DNA from: Bacteroidota bacterium
GTDB taxonomy: Bacteria; Bacteroidota; Bacteroidia; Flavobacteriales; Flavobacteriaceae
Direction of reading: 5' to 3'
Assembly (NCBI GenBank): GCA_022601215.1
Contig: JAHZIZ010000073.1
Coordinates: 1-12,064 of the forward strand
DNA length: 12,064 nt
Below, one piece after another: positions 1 to 7,557 of this stretch. Position 1 is the stretch's first letter. Each line of letters starts with the position of its first letter. The position numbers and the translations under genes were made by a program. The notes under the pieces were generated by a model that did no database searches, was not told the origin of the DNA, and saw only the letters and a list, made by a program, of their open reading frames with translations.

Positions 1-215
1 AGTCCCTTGAAAATAATAGGGTGGAAACTAACAATGAGATTGCATTTGGTTGCGATGGCTTCATCGACAACAGCTTCTAAGGTGTCTAAGGTAACGAGTA
101 CGCCTGTTACTTCTTGGCTTTGGTCGCCTACTAATAATCCCGTATTATCGAAATCTTCGGCGTACGAACGCGGCGCTAATTCTTCCAGTATGCCTATTAT
201 GTCTTTTACCTTCAT
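1..215 (-). CDS. Nif3-like dinuclear metal-centre protein, N-terminal part (cut by window edge)
   Basis: The first 71 residues of a Nif3/YbgI-family protein can be read leftward from an ATG at 215; the rest lies outside the window. The N-terminus begins MKVKDIIGILEELAP, followed by a stretch reading DNTGLLVGD and then SFHPIIFKGL at the edge. The DNxGLxxGD segment and the histidine of the HPIIF segment are family hallmarks; that histidine is one of the usual ligands of the two-metal site. Family members form toroidal hexamers. They are often labelled GTP cyclohydrolase I type 2, but their cellular function is not settled. The gene is divergent from lpxK, with 44 bases between the starts. I am confident of the family and make no claim about a specific reaction. 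Confidence 0.87.
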   Translation of the reverse strand, partial: MKVKDIIGILEELAPRSYAEDFDNTGLLVGDQSQEVTGVLVTLDTLEAVVDEAIATKCNLIVSFHPIIFKG

Positions 216-231
216 TGGGTATATTTTACGG

Positions 232-239
232 TAAAGATA
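232..239 (-). promoter_or_regulatory. Possible -7 box for the Nif3-like gene
   Basis: Read on the minus strand this is TATCTTTA, a seven-of-eight match to the Bacteroidota sigma-A -7 element TAnnTTTG. It lies 16 bases before the ATG of the Nif3-like gene. No clear TTTG or TTG element is visible about 20 bases further upstream, so the call rests on one box in AT-rich DNA and is weak. Confidence 0.28.
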
Positions 240-259
240 AAAAAGTATAATTTCGTTGT

Positions 260-1261
260 ATGAATTTTCGGAAACTCTTATTCCCATTTTCTATTGTATA
301 CGATGGTGTGACTTCCCTTCGCAACTTCGCCTATGAAAAAGGGTGGAAGGAGAGTAAGGCTTATGACCTGCCAATCTTATGTGTTGGCAACCTTTCGGTA
401 GGAGGGACTGGAAAATCCCCTATGGTAGAATATCTAATTAGATTGCTCAAAGACGATTACAAAGTGGCCGTACTAAGTAGAGGCTATAAAAGGCAGACTA
501 AAGGCTATAAAGAGGTGTTCTTTGAGAGTACTGCGTCTGAAGTAGGGGATGAGCCACTTCAATTTAAACAGAAGTTCCCTGAAGTAACGGTAGCTGTTTG
601 CGCAAACAGACAGGAAGGCATTGAGCAATTACGAACAGTGGCAGAGGTTATAATTTTAGATGATGCCTTTCAGCATCGAAAAGTCAAACCGTCTTTTTCT
701 ATTGTATTGACTCCTTATGAAGATCTTTTCTTGGACGACTTGGTGCTACCTGCTGGAAATTTGAGAGAATCTAAGCGTGGTATGAAACGAGCCGATGTGA
801 TTATTATTACTAAATGTCCATCCAACGTTTCTTATGCGAGTTTGCAAGAGCTTCAATTAAGAATAAACCTAGAACCGCATCAGCAACTCTTTTTTGCTAA
901 AATTGGCTATGATGATCAAATCTATGGTAAAACAGAAACACTGCCGTTAACGTATTTAAAAGACAAGCCTTTTACCCTCGTAACAGGAATTGCTAACCCC
1001 AAACCTTTTGTTTCTTTTTTACAATTTAAGGATTTCAACTTCACTCATAAAAAATTCCCTGATCATCACGATTTTTCAACTTCAGAAATTGCAGATTTAC
1101 AGCAAGAGGAACTTATACTCACCACGGAGAAGGATTATATGAGATTGCATCCTGGATTGGATAAATTTGCTTTGTATTATTTACCAATTAAAACCGTCAT
1201 GTTATATGAGCAAGAGTCTATTTTTAATGCAAGGGTAAGACAGGCAGTAACAGGGCTTTAG
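260..1261 (+). CDS. lpxK: Tetraacyldisaccharide 4'-kinase LpxK
   Basis: LpxK phosphorylates the 4' position of the lipid A disaccharide precursor on the inner face of the cytoplasmic membrane, late in lipid A synthesis. The 333 residues match the family's usual length. The N-terminus (RKLLFPFSIVYDGVTSLRN) is the membrane-associated helix. The Walker A segment GGTGKS is at about residues 48-53, followed by SRGYKR (73-78), GDEP (96-99, which carries the catalytic Asp of characterised LpxK), DDAFQHR (134-140) and FPDHHDFS (266-273), which carries the conserved active-site histidine. All are intact. The ATG at 260 keeps the full membrane helix. The gene stands alone on the plus strand, divergent from the Nif3-like gene and convergent with the sensor kinase, 15 bases from its stop. 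Confidence 0.96.
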   Translation: MNFRKLLFPFSIVYDGVTSLRNFAYEKGWKESKAYDLPILCVGNLSVGGTGKSPMVEYLIRLLKDDYKVAVLSRGYKRQTKGYKEVFFESTASEVGDEPLQFKQKFPEVTVAVCANRQEGIEQLRTVAEVIILDDAFQHRKVKPSFSIVLTPYEDLFLDDLVLPAGNLRESKRGMKRADVIIITKCPSNVSYASLQELQLRINLEPHQQLFFAKIGYDDQIYGKTETLPLTYLKDKPFTLVTGIANPKPFVSFLQFKDFNFTHKKFPDHHDFSTSEIADLQQEELILTTEKDYMRLHPGLDKFALYYLPIKTVMLYEQESIFNARVRQAVTGL

Positions 1262-1276
1262 TTGTTGTGATAGCAC

Positions 1277-3529
1277 TTATTCAGTTACAGGAAGTTTTTT
1301 GTCTTCTAGTGTGCGGTAAATTTTTTCAAAAAACTCTTCAGTTTTAAAAGGTTTTGGGATAATCTCATTAAATCCTGCTCTATAGAAATCGTCAAGGTTT
1401 TCATCAATAGTCACAGCCGTCAATGCGATGATGGGCAGGTCTGTATCGAACTTTCTAATTTCTTGAGTGGCCTCAATTCCACTAATTCCGGGCATGTGTA
1501 TATCCATTAGTACCACGTCAAAATCATTTTCTTTCACCAAGGAAATCGCATCATTACCATTATCCGCAACCAAACATTTCATCATATTCTTTTCAAGAAT
1601 CTTTTTTGTAATCATTTGGTTAATCTTGTTGTCTTCAACCACAAGGACACTTCTGTTTTCAAGGGCGACGTAGTCAACATCATAGATGATATTTTGCGGG
1701 TTTTTGGTGTCTTGGAATTCTTCAGAAACGGCAAAATTAATATCGAACCAAAATTTAGACCCTTTACCTAACTGACTTTCTAATTGTATTTTACTACCCA
1801 TTAATTCAAGTAGGTTTTTTACAATGGACAGGCCAAGTCCCGTTCCTCCAAATTTTCTATTAATTTGAAGCGATGCTTGTGAGAAAGTTTCAAAAATACT
1901 TTTCTGTTTCTTTTTTGAAATCCCTACTCCGTTATCTTCAACTTCAAAGTTTAAGGTAACACGTTCTTTAGTTTCCCCAATTTTACGAATCCTAACACTG
2001 ACATCTCCATTTTGAGTAAATTTCAAGGAGTTTCCTATAAGATTAATAAGAATCTGGGATAGCTTAAGTGGATCGCCCATGAGTTTGTCTGGAATGTTTT
2101 CATCAAACTCAAAATGAAGATTATTTTTTCTATCATCCGCAGACTTTTTAAGCGCAACCAATACATCATTGGCTCTTTTCTTAAGATTGAAGGTGGTTTT
2201 CTCAACTTCGACCTTATTGGCTTCCAATTTGTTTAAATCGAGAATGTTGTTAATCAGTGATAATAGATATTCTCCAGAGAACTTTAACGAGTTTAGGTGC
2301 TCTTTTTGGTCTGGTTTAGGGTCTTCTTCCAATAAGAGATGTGTAAGTCCCGTTACAGCGTAGAGTGGCGTCCTCAGCTCATGGGTAATGGTGGACAGGA
2401 ATTGTGCCTTGGCAAGAGAGGCTTTCTCCGCCTTCTCTTTTGCTAGTTGAAGTTCACTATTTTTGTCCTGAAGTAATTCATTTGCTTTGGCGCGCAAATT
2501 GTTGTTTTTGTAAAGCGAAAGAGTAAGTAAGGATAATATCACGATTAACGCAATACTAAGTCCGGTTGTCATTTTACCGAAGTTAATAGAGCGCCTTTGT
2601 TTATCTAGGTCGTTTTGCTGCTCGGCAATAATGTCATTTAGGTCTCCCACATTGGTTTCCGCATCTACACCCTTTGAAATCGCTTTTAAATAGACTTGAT
2701 AGAGTGAGTCATTTTGAGATTCATATATTTCGAGACTCTTTTGCGCCAACTCGTATTTGTTTTCTCTTAGCGCTATATAGGATTGTATTTTATAACTGTC
2801 TATTTTAAGCTTGGTATAATTTTCAACTTCAATGATACTCAAGGCATCTGCTAAGACGCTTTTGGATTTCTCAAGACTATTAGGTACCTCATTTTCCTTT
2901 AGGTTATAGAGAGCTTCTGCTTTGTTAAGTTTTGTGAATGCCTCTTGGTACTGCAGTTCTTGCGCTACAAATTGAGGTAAAGCAGCATCAAAATAGTTGA
3001 TAGCGACTTTATAATTCTCCCTCTTTAATTCCAGTATACCAAAGCCAAGTATTACATTCGCTCTATTTTTTTCATCGTTATTTGAGGTGAAAAAGGTATC
3101 TGCTTTTTTTAAATAGTTTTCTGCATCATTAAATTGCCCCATTCTTGTTAGAATGAGCCCTTGAAGGGTATGCGCCTCAGCTAAGTATTTCTTTCTGTCC
3201 GTTTTTTCAAGTAAGGCGATTATTTTCTGCGCCTCAAAGGAAGCTTTTTCAAAGTTTTGAAGAAAATAATTGACCTGCGCAATGTTGAATAGAATGTCGA
3301 TTCTTTTTTCGGAAAACGCACCCGATTTTGATAGTTTATACGCCTTGTTTAAGTTAATGATGGCTTGATCAAATTGTTGGGTACTAATAGCCTTGCCAGC
3401 CTCTTGCTGATGCTTTTGAATTAACGCCAAGGTGTCAATCTGTTTTTCCTGAGAAAAGATTGGGAGCGTGATTAAAAGCAAAGCAAAAAGTGGTGCGCTA
3501 AGTAGGTATTTTTTTAAGTGGTAAAGCAT
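1277..3529 (-). CDS. Hybrid sensor histidine kinase with TPR-like repeats and C-terminal receiver
   Basis: This is a membrane-anchored two-component kinase of 750 residues. Residues 1-26 look like a signal peptide. About 35-290 are helical TPR-like repeats (for example around 121-145 and 157-185), predicted to be periplasmic. One membrane helix spans about 321-340 and a short coiled coil about 345-375. The HisKA domain has the phospho-acceptor His383 in THELRTP. The ATPase domain shows the N box near Asn500, the G1 box DNGVG (532-536), the F box near 546-550 and the G2 box GGTGLGL (561-567). A receiver domain follows from about 626, with Glu632 and Asp633, phospho-acceptor Asp676, Thr704 and Lys725. 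All catalytic motifs are intact. There is no DNA-binding or HPt domain, and no partner regulator in the window, so the signal output is unknown. It lies 31 bases after the gap gene and could be cotranscribed with it. The stimulus cannot be told from sequence. Confidence 0.93.
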   Translation of the reverse strand: MLYHLKKYLLSAPLFALLLITLPIFSQEKQIDTLALIQKHQQEAGKAISTQQFDQAIINLNKAYKLSKSGAFSEKRIDILFNIAQVNYFLQNFEKASFEAQKIIALLEKTDRKKYLAEAHTLQGLILTRMGQFNDAENYLKKADTFFTSNNDEKNRANVILGFGILELKRENYKVAINYFDAALPQFVAQELQYQEAFTKLNKAEALYNLKENEVPNSLEKSKSVLADALSIIEVENYTKLKIDSYKIQSYIALRENKYELAQKSLEIYESQNDSLYQVYLKAISKGVDAETNVGDLNDIIAEQQNDLDKQRRSINFGKMTTGLSIALIVILSLLTLSLYKNNNLRAKANELLQDKNSELQLAKEKAEKASLAKAQFLSTITHELRTPLYAVTGLTHLLLEEDPKPDQKEHLNSLKFSGEYLLSLINNILDLNKLEANKVEVEKTTFNLKKRANDVLVALKKSADDRKNNLHFEFDENIPDKLMGDPLKLSQILINLIGNSLKFTQNGDVSVRIRKIGETKERVTLNFEVEDNGVGISKKKQKSIFETFSQASLQINRKFGGTGLGLSIVKNLLELMGSKIQLESQLGKGSKFWFDINFAVSEEFQDTKNPQNIIYDVDYVALENRSVLVVEDNKINQMITKKILEKNMMKCLVADNGNDAISLVKENDFDVVLMDIHMPGISGIEATQEIRKFDTDLPIIALTAVTIDENLDDFYRAGFNEIIPKPFKTEEFFEKIYRTLEDKKLPVTE

Positions 3530-3551
3530 TAACTTCTATGTACTTCGCCGA

Positions 3552-3559
3552 TAAATATA
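3552..3559 (-). promoter_or_regulatory. Possible -7 box for the sensor kinase
   Basis: Read on the minus strand this is TATATTTA, matching TAnnTTTG at seven positions and placed 22 bases before the kinase ATG, in the short gap after the gap gene. No convincing -33 element is seen. It would let the kinase be transcribed separately from lipA-gap, but the evidence is slight. Confidence 0.22.
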
Positions 3560-3560
3560 G

Positions 3561-4559
3561 TTATTTCCTCGATAACTGTAAGATTAAATCTACAATTCTT
3601 GTAGAATATCCAATCTCATTGTCATACCAGCCAATGATTTTTACCATAGTGCCAATAACGGAGGTCATTCCGGCGTCAAAAATACAGGAGTGGCTATTTC
3701 CTACAATATCGATGGATACTATGGGGTCTTCGGTGTATTGTAAAATACCTTTCAGCTTAGCGTTTGCAGCCTCTTTAAATGCATTATTTATAGCATCAAT
3801 AGAGGTGCTTTGGGTTACATTGAAGGTGATATCTGTCAGTGAGCCGTTAGGCACTGGTACTCGGATGCCACAGCCTCCAATAACGTCGGCCAGATCTGGA
3901 AATATTTTCGTGAGTGCTTTCGCTGCCCCAGTGGTTGTTGGAACAATGGATTGTCCGGCGGCTCTGGCGCGCCTTAAATCCCTATGAGGCTGATCGTGCA
4001 AACTCTGATCGGTAGTATAAGAATGCACCGTGGTGATATATGCTTGTTCAATGCCGCATAACTCATGAATAATCTTTAGCATATGAGCCGCATTATTAGT
4101 GGTGCAAGAGGCATTAGAAATAATACGGTCTTCTTTGGTTAAAATATGGTCATTGACTCCTAGTACAATGGTTTTCATGCTATCATCTGTAGGAGGAACC
4201 GATAAAATGACTTTTGAAGCTCCATTGTTTAGGTGATATTCTAGTTCAGGGCGAGTCTTAAATTTCCCGGTACATTCTACCACAAAGTCGACACCTTCCC
4301 AGTTGAGTTTTGCTACGCTTTTTTCAGAAGTAAAATGGATCTTATGATCGCCTATTAAAATACTATCTTGGGTGTATGTTACATCTGTATGAAGCACGCC
4401 ATGAATACTGTCGTATTTTAATAAATGGCTTAGTGTTCTGGCATCCGAAATATCATTGACGGCCACCACATCGATATCTGGGTGTTGTAATAAGAGTCGA
4501 CATAGACTTCTTCCTATTCGGCCAAAACCGTTGATTCCAACTTTAATAGCAGCTGCCAT
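3561..4559 (-). CDS. gap: Type I glyceraldehyde-3-phosphate dehydrogenase, variant active-site loop
   Basis: This enzyme interconverts glyceraldehyde 3-phosphate and 1,3-bisphosphoglycerate in glycolysis or gluconeogenesis. Its 332 residues match the family length. The Rossmann start KVGINGFGRIGR is at about 6-17. Asp36 in VNDI is the residue that usually favours NAD. The catalytic Cys152 lies in NASCTTN and the paired His179 in TTVHSYT. The segment HRDLRRARAA and the C-terminal WYDNEIGYS are typical. Two differences stand out. The usual CTTNCLAP reads CTTNNAAH, so the second cysteine is Asn156. The Leu-Pro pair before HRDLRR, also linked to NAD preference, reads Gln190-Pro191. It is probably one of two GAPDH paralogues, as many Flavobacteriia carry, and could be the gluconeogenic one; that role is inference. 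Its ATG lies 11 bases after the lipA stop, indicating cotranscription. Confidence 0.93.
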   Translation of the reverse strand: MAAAIKVGINGFGRIGRSLCRLLLQHPDIDVVAVNDISDARTLSHLLKYDSIHGVLHTDVTYTQDSILIGDHKIHFTSEKSVAKLNWEGVDFVVECTGKFKTRPELEYHLNNGASKVILSVPPTDDSMKTIVLGVNDHILTKEDRIISNASCTTNNAAHMLKIIHELCGIEQAYITTVHSYTTDQSLHDQPHRDLRRARAAGQSIVPTTTGAAKALTKIFPDLADVIGGCGIRVPVPNGSLTDITFNVTQSTSIDAINNAFKEAANAKLKGILQYTEDPIVSIDIVGNSHSCIFDAGMTSVIGTMVKIIGWYDNEIGYSTRIVDLILQLSRK

Positions 4560-4570
4560 AGGCTTACAAC

Positions 4571-5443
4571 TTAGGTAAGGTGTTTTTGTGCTTTATAGGA
4601 AGACCGAACCAAGGCGCCACTTTCTACATGTCTAAAGCCCATTTCTAGCCCTATTTCTTCGTATTTTTTGAACTGCTCCGGGGTAATGAATTCTTTTACT
4701 GGAAGATGTCTCTTTGAAGGTTGCAAATACTGACCAATAGTAATGATATCTAAACCTACACCTCGCAGATCTTTCATGGTTTGTAGTACTTCGGTTTCGG
4801 TTTCTCCCAACCCAAGCATGATACCACTTTTAGTACGATTGATACCTTCTTGTTTTAGATAGCGCAATACTTCAAGACTGCGCTCGTATTTAGCTTGTAT
4901 GCGTACTTCACGAGTAAGGCGTTTAACCGTCTCCATATTATGAGAAACTACTTCCGGGGCTACTTCTATAATGCGATCTATATTACGTGTATTTCCTTGA
5001 AAATCAGGGATAAGAGTTTCTAACGTCGTTTCTGGATTCATACGACGAATTGCCTTTACGGTTTCTGCCCAGATAATCGACCCCATATCTTTTAGGTCAT
5101 CTCTGTCTACGCTAGTAACCACGGCATGCTTGATCTCCATCAATTTGATAGAACGCGCTACTTTTTCAGGCTCGTCCCAGTCGACCGTTTCTGGACGGCC
5201 TGTTTTCACGCCGCAAAATCCACAAGAACGAGTACAGATATTACCTAGAATCATAAAGGTGGCCGTTCCTTCGGTCCAGCATTCTCCCATATTTGGGCAA
5301 CTACCTGACGTGCAAATGGTATGCAGATTGTACTTGTCTACCAATCCGCGGAGTTCTGTGTATTTTTTACCGGTAGGTAATTTTACCCGCAACCATTTTG
5401 GTTTTGGAGCCGGTTTTGAGGTTTGTAAAGTATCTGTAGGCAT
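4571..5443 (-). CDS. lipA: Lipoyl synthase LipA
   Basis: LipA is a radical SAM enzyme that inserts two sulfur atoms into protein-bound octanoyl groups, completing the lipoyl cofactor of pyruvate and 2-oxoglutarate dehydrogenases and of the glycine cleavage system. The 290 residues are of normal length. The auxiliary iron-sulfur cluster ligands are Cys44, Cys49 and Cys55 ([12 protein letters not shown]), and the radical SAM cluster ligands are Cys70, Cys74 and Cys77 (CTRSCGFC). The C-terminal RSSYKA motif (280-285) supplies the serine ligand of the auxiliary cluster. [10 protein letters not shown] near residue 16 is the usual start of the conserved part. The ATG at 5443 is the only Met that retains it. 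A strong -7 box lies only seven bases upstream, so the transcript may be nearly leaderless. The gene heads a probable lipA-gap operon. Specificity is not in doubt. Confidence 0.97.
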   Translation of the reverse strand: MPTDTLQTSKPAPKPKWLRVKLPTGKKYTELRGLVDKYNLHTICTSGSCPNMGECWTEGTATFMILGNICTRSCGFCGVKTGRPETVDWDEPEKVARSIKLMEIKHAVVTSVDRDDLKDMGSIIWAETVKAIRRMNPETTLETLIPDFQGNTRNIDRIIEVAPEVVSHNMETVKRLTREVRIQAKYERSLEVLRYLKQEGINRTKSGIMLGLGETETEVLQTMKDLRGVGLDIITIGQYLQPSKRHLPVKEFITPEQFKKYEEIGLEMGFRHVESGALVRSSYKAQKHLT

Positions 5444-5450
5444 AGTAAGG

Positions 5451-5458
5451 CAAAGATA
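5451..5458 (-). promoter_or_regulatory. Promoter -7 box of lipA, very close to the start codon
   Basis: On the minus strand this reads TATCTTTG, an exact match to the Bacteroidota -7 consensus TAnnTTTG. A TTG 22 bases upstream, in GGTTGTT, is a plausible -33 element, close to the usual 19-21 base spacing. Only seven bases separate the box from the lipA ATG, which implies a leader of about three to five bases. The match is clear; the transcription start is inferred. Confidence 0.5.
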
Positions 5459-5782
5459 CGATAATATAAAATTGAAATAACAACCCTTTAACCTAGAACT
5501 AACTATTTTTTGAAACGTCGCAGTAAAACCACCTCGTTTAACAACCCTAGTGAAATCAATGACATGCAGCTAGGCCTCTTTAAAATAGAAAAACACCATA
5601 CAGGTTGTGTTGTGGAGGCAACGGTGATGTATAGAAAAAACGACTAACTTGGAGAAAGGGGAATTTACCCTGCCCATTAATTACCTGCTATTGAAAAAAC
5701 ATTGGATATAAATTATTGTGTTGATTATGGTTCCTAGGAGAAGTAGTTTTTGAACTTCATCTTTTTATGCATTCTGCAATTC
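5459..5782. other. Non-coding stretch with a short unassigned reading frame
   Basis: About 320 bases separate the lipA promoter from the stop of the Nramp-like gene. No recognisable gene, RNA or repeat is seen. On the plus strand a frame is open from a TTG at 5510 (or an ATG at 5564) to a TAA at 5647; the TTG version encodes 45 residues, starting [14 protein letters not shown] after the initiator. Removing one base from the run of six A at 5635-5640 would join it to a second frame ending at 5711, giving about 66 residues. I do not recognise the peptide. It may be a decayed gene, a real small gene, or chance. A five-pair AT-rich inverted repeat at 5740-5758 is too weak to call a terminator. 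Confidence 0.35.
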
Positions 5783-6988
5783 CTATAGCGTGCTCAAATA
5801 CCAAACGCTAAAGCCAATAAGTACTAAAATAGATACGAGACTGTAATACTTTAAAAATGGTTTCGGCTGAGCATGTTTAGGGGTGTGGATGGAAGTAAGT
5901 AACTTGTAATTCAAGAATGCATAAAAAGGTGCTGTCAAAAAGGAGAGAATGGTCGCAATTTTTATAAGCAGGCCCATTTCAGCAATAAAAAAAAAGAAGA
6001 TTGCCAACGTGCCTACCGCCAAAATGAGTAACCAAAATAGATAGCCTTTGGCAATGGATTTGTTTTGTAATATTTCAGAAGTACGATGCATTACTCTCGG
6101 AGAGGCGTCTAGAGTGGTCAATGTTGTGCTAAACATGGTAGTTAATGAAGCAACACCAATGATTATAGTTGCCCATTCACCCAGACTTGATGTATACATG
6201 CCAATAAGTTGGTTGGCAAATTGAGTTCCGCTAGAGGAGAATGAATTGCCAGTGTTAAACATTACCAAGGTGCCTAAAGCAACAAATCCAATAGCTAAAA
6301 TTGTTGTTACCAAATAACCTACGTTAAAGTCAAAGCGAGATTGTTTTGGTGTCACGGTAGCATCCATTTTCTTTTTTTCAACCGTCCAGACACTGTGCCA
6401 AATGGAAATGTCTAAGGGAGCTGGCATCCAACCCATAAATGCAATTAGAAAGCCTAATGATATGGCGTCTTGGGGAATGATTTGTGAAAAAGAGACGTTG
6501 GTGGCATTGTTTGCAGCTAATATCACAGCTGCTATAGTACTTACCGTAAGGCTTATCACAATAAGCTTCATCAAAGTGTCCAGTACTTTGTATCGGCCTA
6601 TAAGCAATATGAGTACGCAAATCCCTAAAATGATGGCCGTCCAAAGCGTTGCATCCCCACCAAAAAGAGAAGCGGCAATCCCAGCTGTAACAATTGTTAC
6701 AGCTGTTTGTATGGTGAACATGGTGGCGAAAGTAAGCAGGAAATAAGCAATTAGCACGTGGCGTCCCATTTTCATATAGCCTTCTAATAAACTTTCACCC
6801 GTCGCGCTGGCATAGCGAGGGCCAAATTCGAAAAATGGATACTTAATGGCGTTTATTAGGAGTAAAGCCCAAAGAAGTCCGAATCCAAAATCGGCTCCTG
6901 CTCTTGTGGATTGCACCAAATGAGAAACACCGATGGCGGCGCCCGCAAAAAGAAAACCAGGCCCTAATTTTTTAAGTTGGGCAATCAA
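5783..6988 (-). CDS. Nramp-fold membrane transporter lacking the canonical metal-binding motif
   Basis: This is an inner-membrane protein of 401 residues with about eleven predicted helices and the overall Nramp fold. It starts KLGPGFLFAGAA, and the first helix aligns without gaps to canonical Nramp ending in AGA. Canonical Nramp proteins carry Mn2+ or Fe2+ with protons, using Asp and Asn of DPGN in helix 1 and Met of MPH in helix 6. Here DPGN is Gly20-Val21-Ser22-His23, and MPH is Met188-Pro189-Ala190. Only the helix 6 Met and Pro remain, so metal transport is uncertain; another substrate or a sensing role is possible. The start is a TTG at 6988 overlapping the sigma factor stop by four bases (TTGA). 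No ATG in this frame lies just upstream, and the next Met is far inside the protein. It is the last gene of the operon. The fold is confident, the substrate is not. Confidence 0.85.
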   Translation of the reverse strand: MIAQLKKLGPGFLFAGAAIGVSHLVQSTRAGADFGFGLLWALLLINAIKYPFFEFGPRYASATGESLLEGYMKMGRHVLIAYFLLTFATMFTIQTAVTIVTAGIAASLFGGDATLWTAIILGICVLILLIGRYKVLDTLMKLIVISLTVSTIAAVILAANNATNVSFSQIIPQDAISLGFLIAFMGWMPAPLDISIWHSVWTVEKKKMDATVTPKQSRFDFNVGYLVTTILAIGFVALGTLVMFNTGNSFSSSGTQFANQLIGMYTSSLGEWATIIIGVASLTTMFSTTLTTLDASPRVMHRTSEILQNKSIAKGYLFWLLILAVGTLAIFFFFIAEMGLLIKIATILSFLTAPFYAFLNYKLLTSIHTPKHAQPKPFLKYYSLVSILVLIGFSVWYLSTL

Positions 6989-7557
6989 TGTTCGCGGTTT
7001 TGGGTAATGATTTCGGCAAGTAGTTTTCTGGCTCGCAATAAGCGAACTTTAACATTGCCTAACGGTTCTTCTAGGTTGTCGGAAATCTCATTATAGCTCA
7101 TTTCTTGAAAATAACGCAGATTAATAATTTCCTGATAATGCGGTTTTAGTTGTTTGATAAACTGAAGCAATTCGGCCAAGTTTTGTTCGGTGATGAGTTT
7201 GTCTTCGGGAGAAGGAGTTTTATCGGCAATCTTTTTTATTTGTTCTTCCGAGGCATCTGTAGTTTGTGATCTTATGGATGCTTTTTTTCGCCTACTTTTA
7301 TCAATCTGAATATTCTTAGAAATGGTAATGAGCCATGTATTGAAGTTATATGACTCGTCGAAGGTTAGAATTTTGTCAAAAGCTTTGGAAAAGGTTTCAA
7401 TGGTGATGTCTTCTGCGTCGTATTCGTTATTTACACGTTGTAGCTGAAAGCCATATACGTTGTTCCAAAACTGATCAAGCAGGAAGTTGTAGGCGCTTTG
7501 CTTGCCCTCTTTTGCCTTTTTAATCTCTTCTGAAATACGCTCTTTAGTTACTTCCAC
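6985..7557 (-). CDS. ECF-type sigma-70 family RNA polymerase sigma factor
   Basis: This small sigma factor of 190 residues directs RNA polymerase to a set of promoters not identifiable here. Region 2 covers about residues 20-92, including the DAEDITIETFSKAF stretch (47-60), FNTWLITISKN (72-82) and the basic DKSRRKK (86-92) used in -10 recognition. After a linker, region 4 covers about 127-183, with a helix-turn-helix around 153-180 (MSYNEISDNL onward). There is no region 3, as expected for the ECF group. The start is a GTG at 7557, inside the last codons of the glycosyltransferase, with a ten-base overlap. No ATG lies in frame near either side, and this start leaves a complete region 2. No anti-sigma factor gene is present: the next gene encodes an Nramp-fold transporter. 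Control by translational coupling or by an unlinked partner is inference. Confidence 0.93.
   Translation of the reverse strand: MEVTKERISEEIKKAKEGKQSAYNFLLDQFWNNVYGFQLQRVNNEYDAEDITIETFSKAFDKILTFDESYNFNTWLITISKNIQIDKSRRKKASIRSQTTDASEEQIKKIADKTPSPEDKLITEQNLAELLQFIKQLKPHYQEIINLRYFQEMSYNEISDNLEEPLGNVKVRLLRARKLLAEIITQNREH

Noticed and set aside
7..234. Plus-strand open frame of 75 codons at the left edge
   Set aside because: It is antisense to the Nif3-like gene, whose family motifs are clear on the other strand.
246..255. TATAATTTCG as a promoter box for lpxK
   Set aside because: It matches the -7 consensus only imperfectly, has no -33 partner, and ends four bases before the ATG; in AT-rich DNA this is easily chance.
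3538..3987. Plus-strand open frame of 149 codons
   Set aside because: It lies antisense over the 3' end of gap, which has all family motifs; no recognisable protein features.
5130..5480. Plus-strand open frame of 116 codons over the lipA start
   Set aside because: It is antisense to the cysteine-motif region of lipA and runs through its promoter; a shadow frame.
5740..5766. GAAGT/ACTTC inverted repeat followed by a T-rich run, as a terminator
   Set aside because: The stem has only five mostly A-T pairs with a nine-base loop, and no plus-strand gene clearly ends there.
6378..6746. Open frames of 88 (minus) and 114 (plus) codons inside the Nramp-like gene
   Set aside because: Both lie within the membrane-protein frame and have no family signature.
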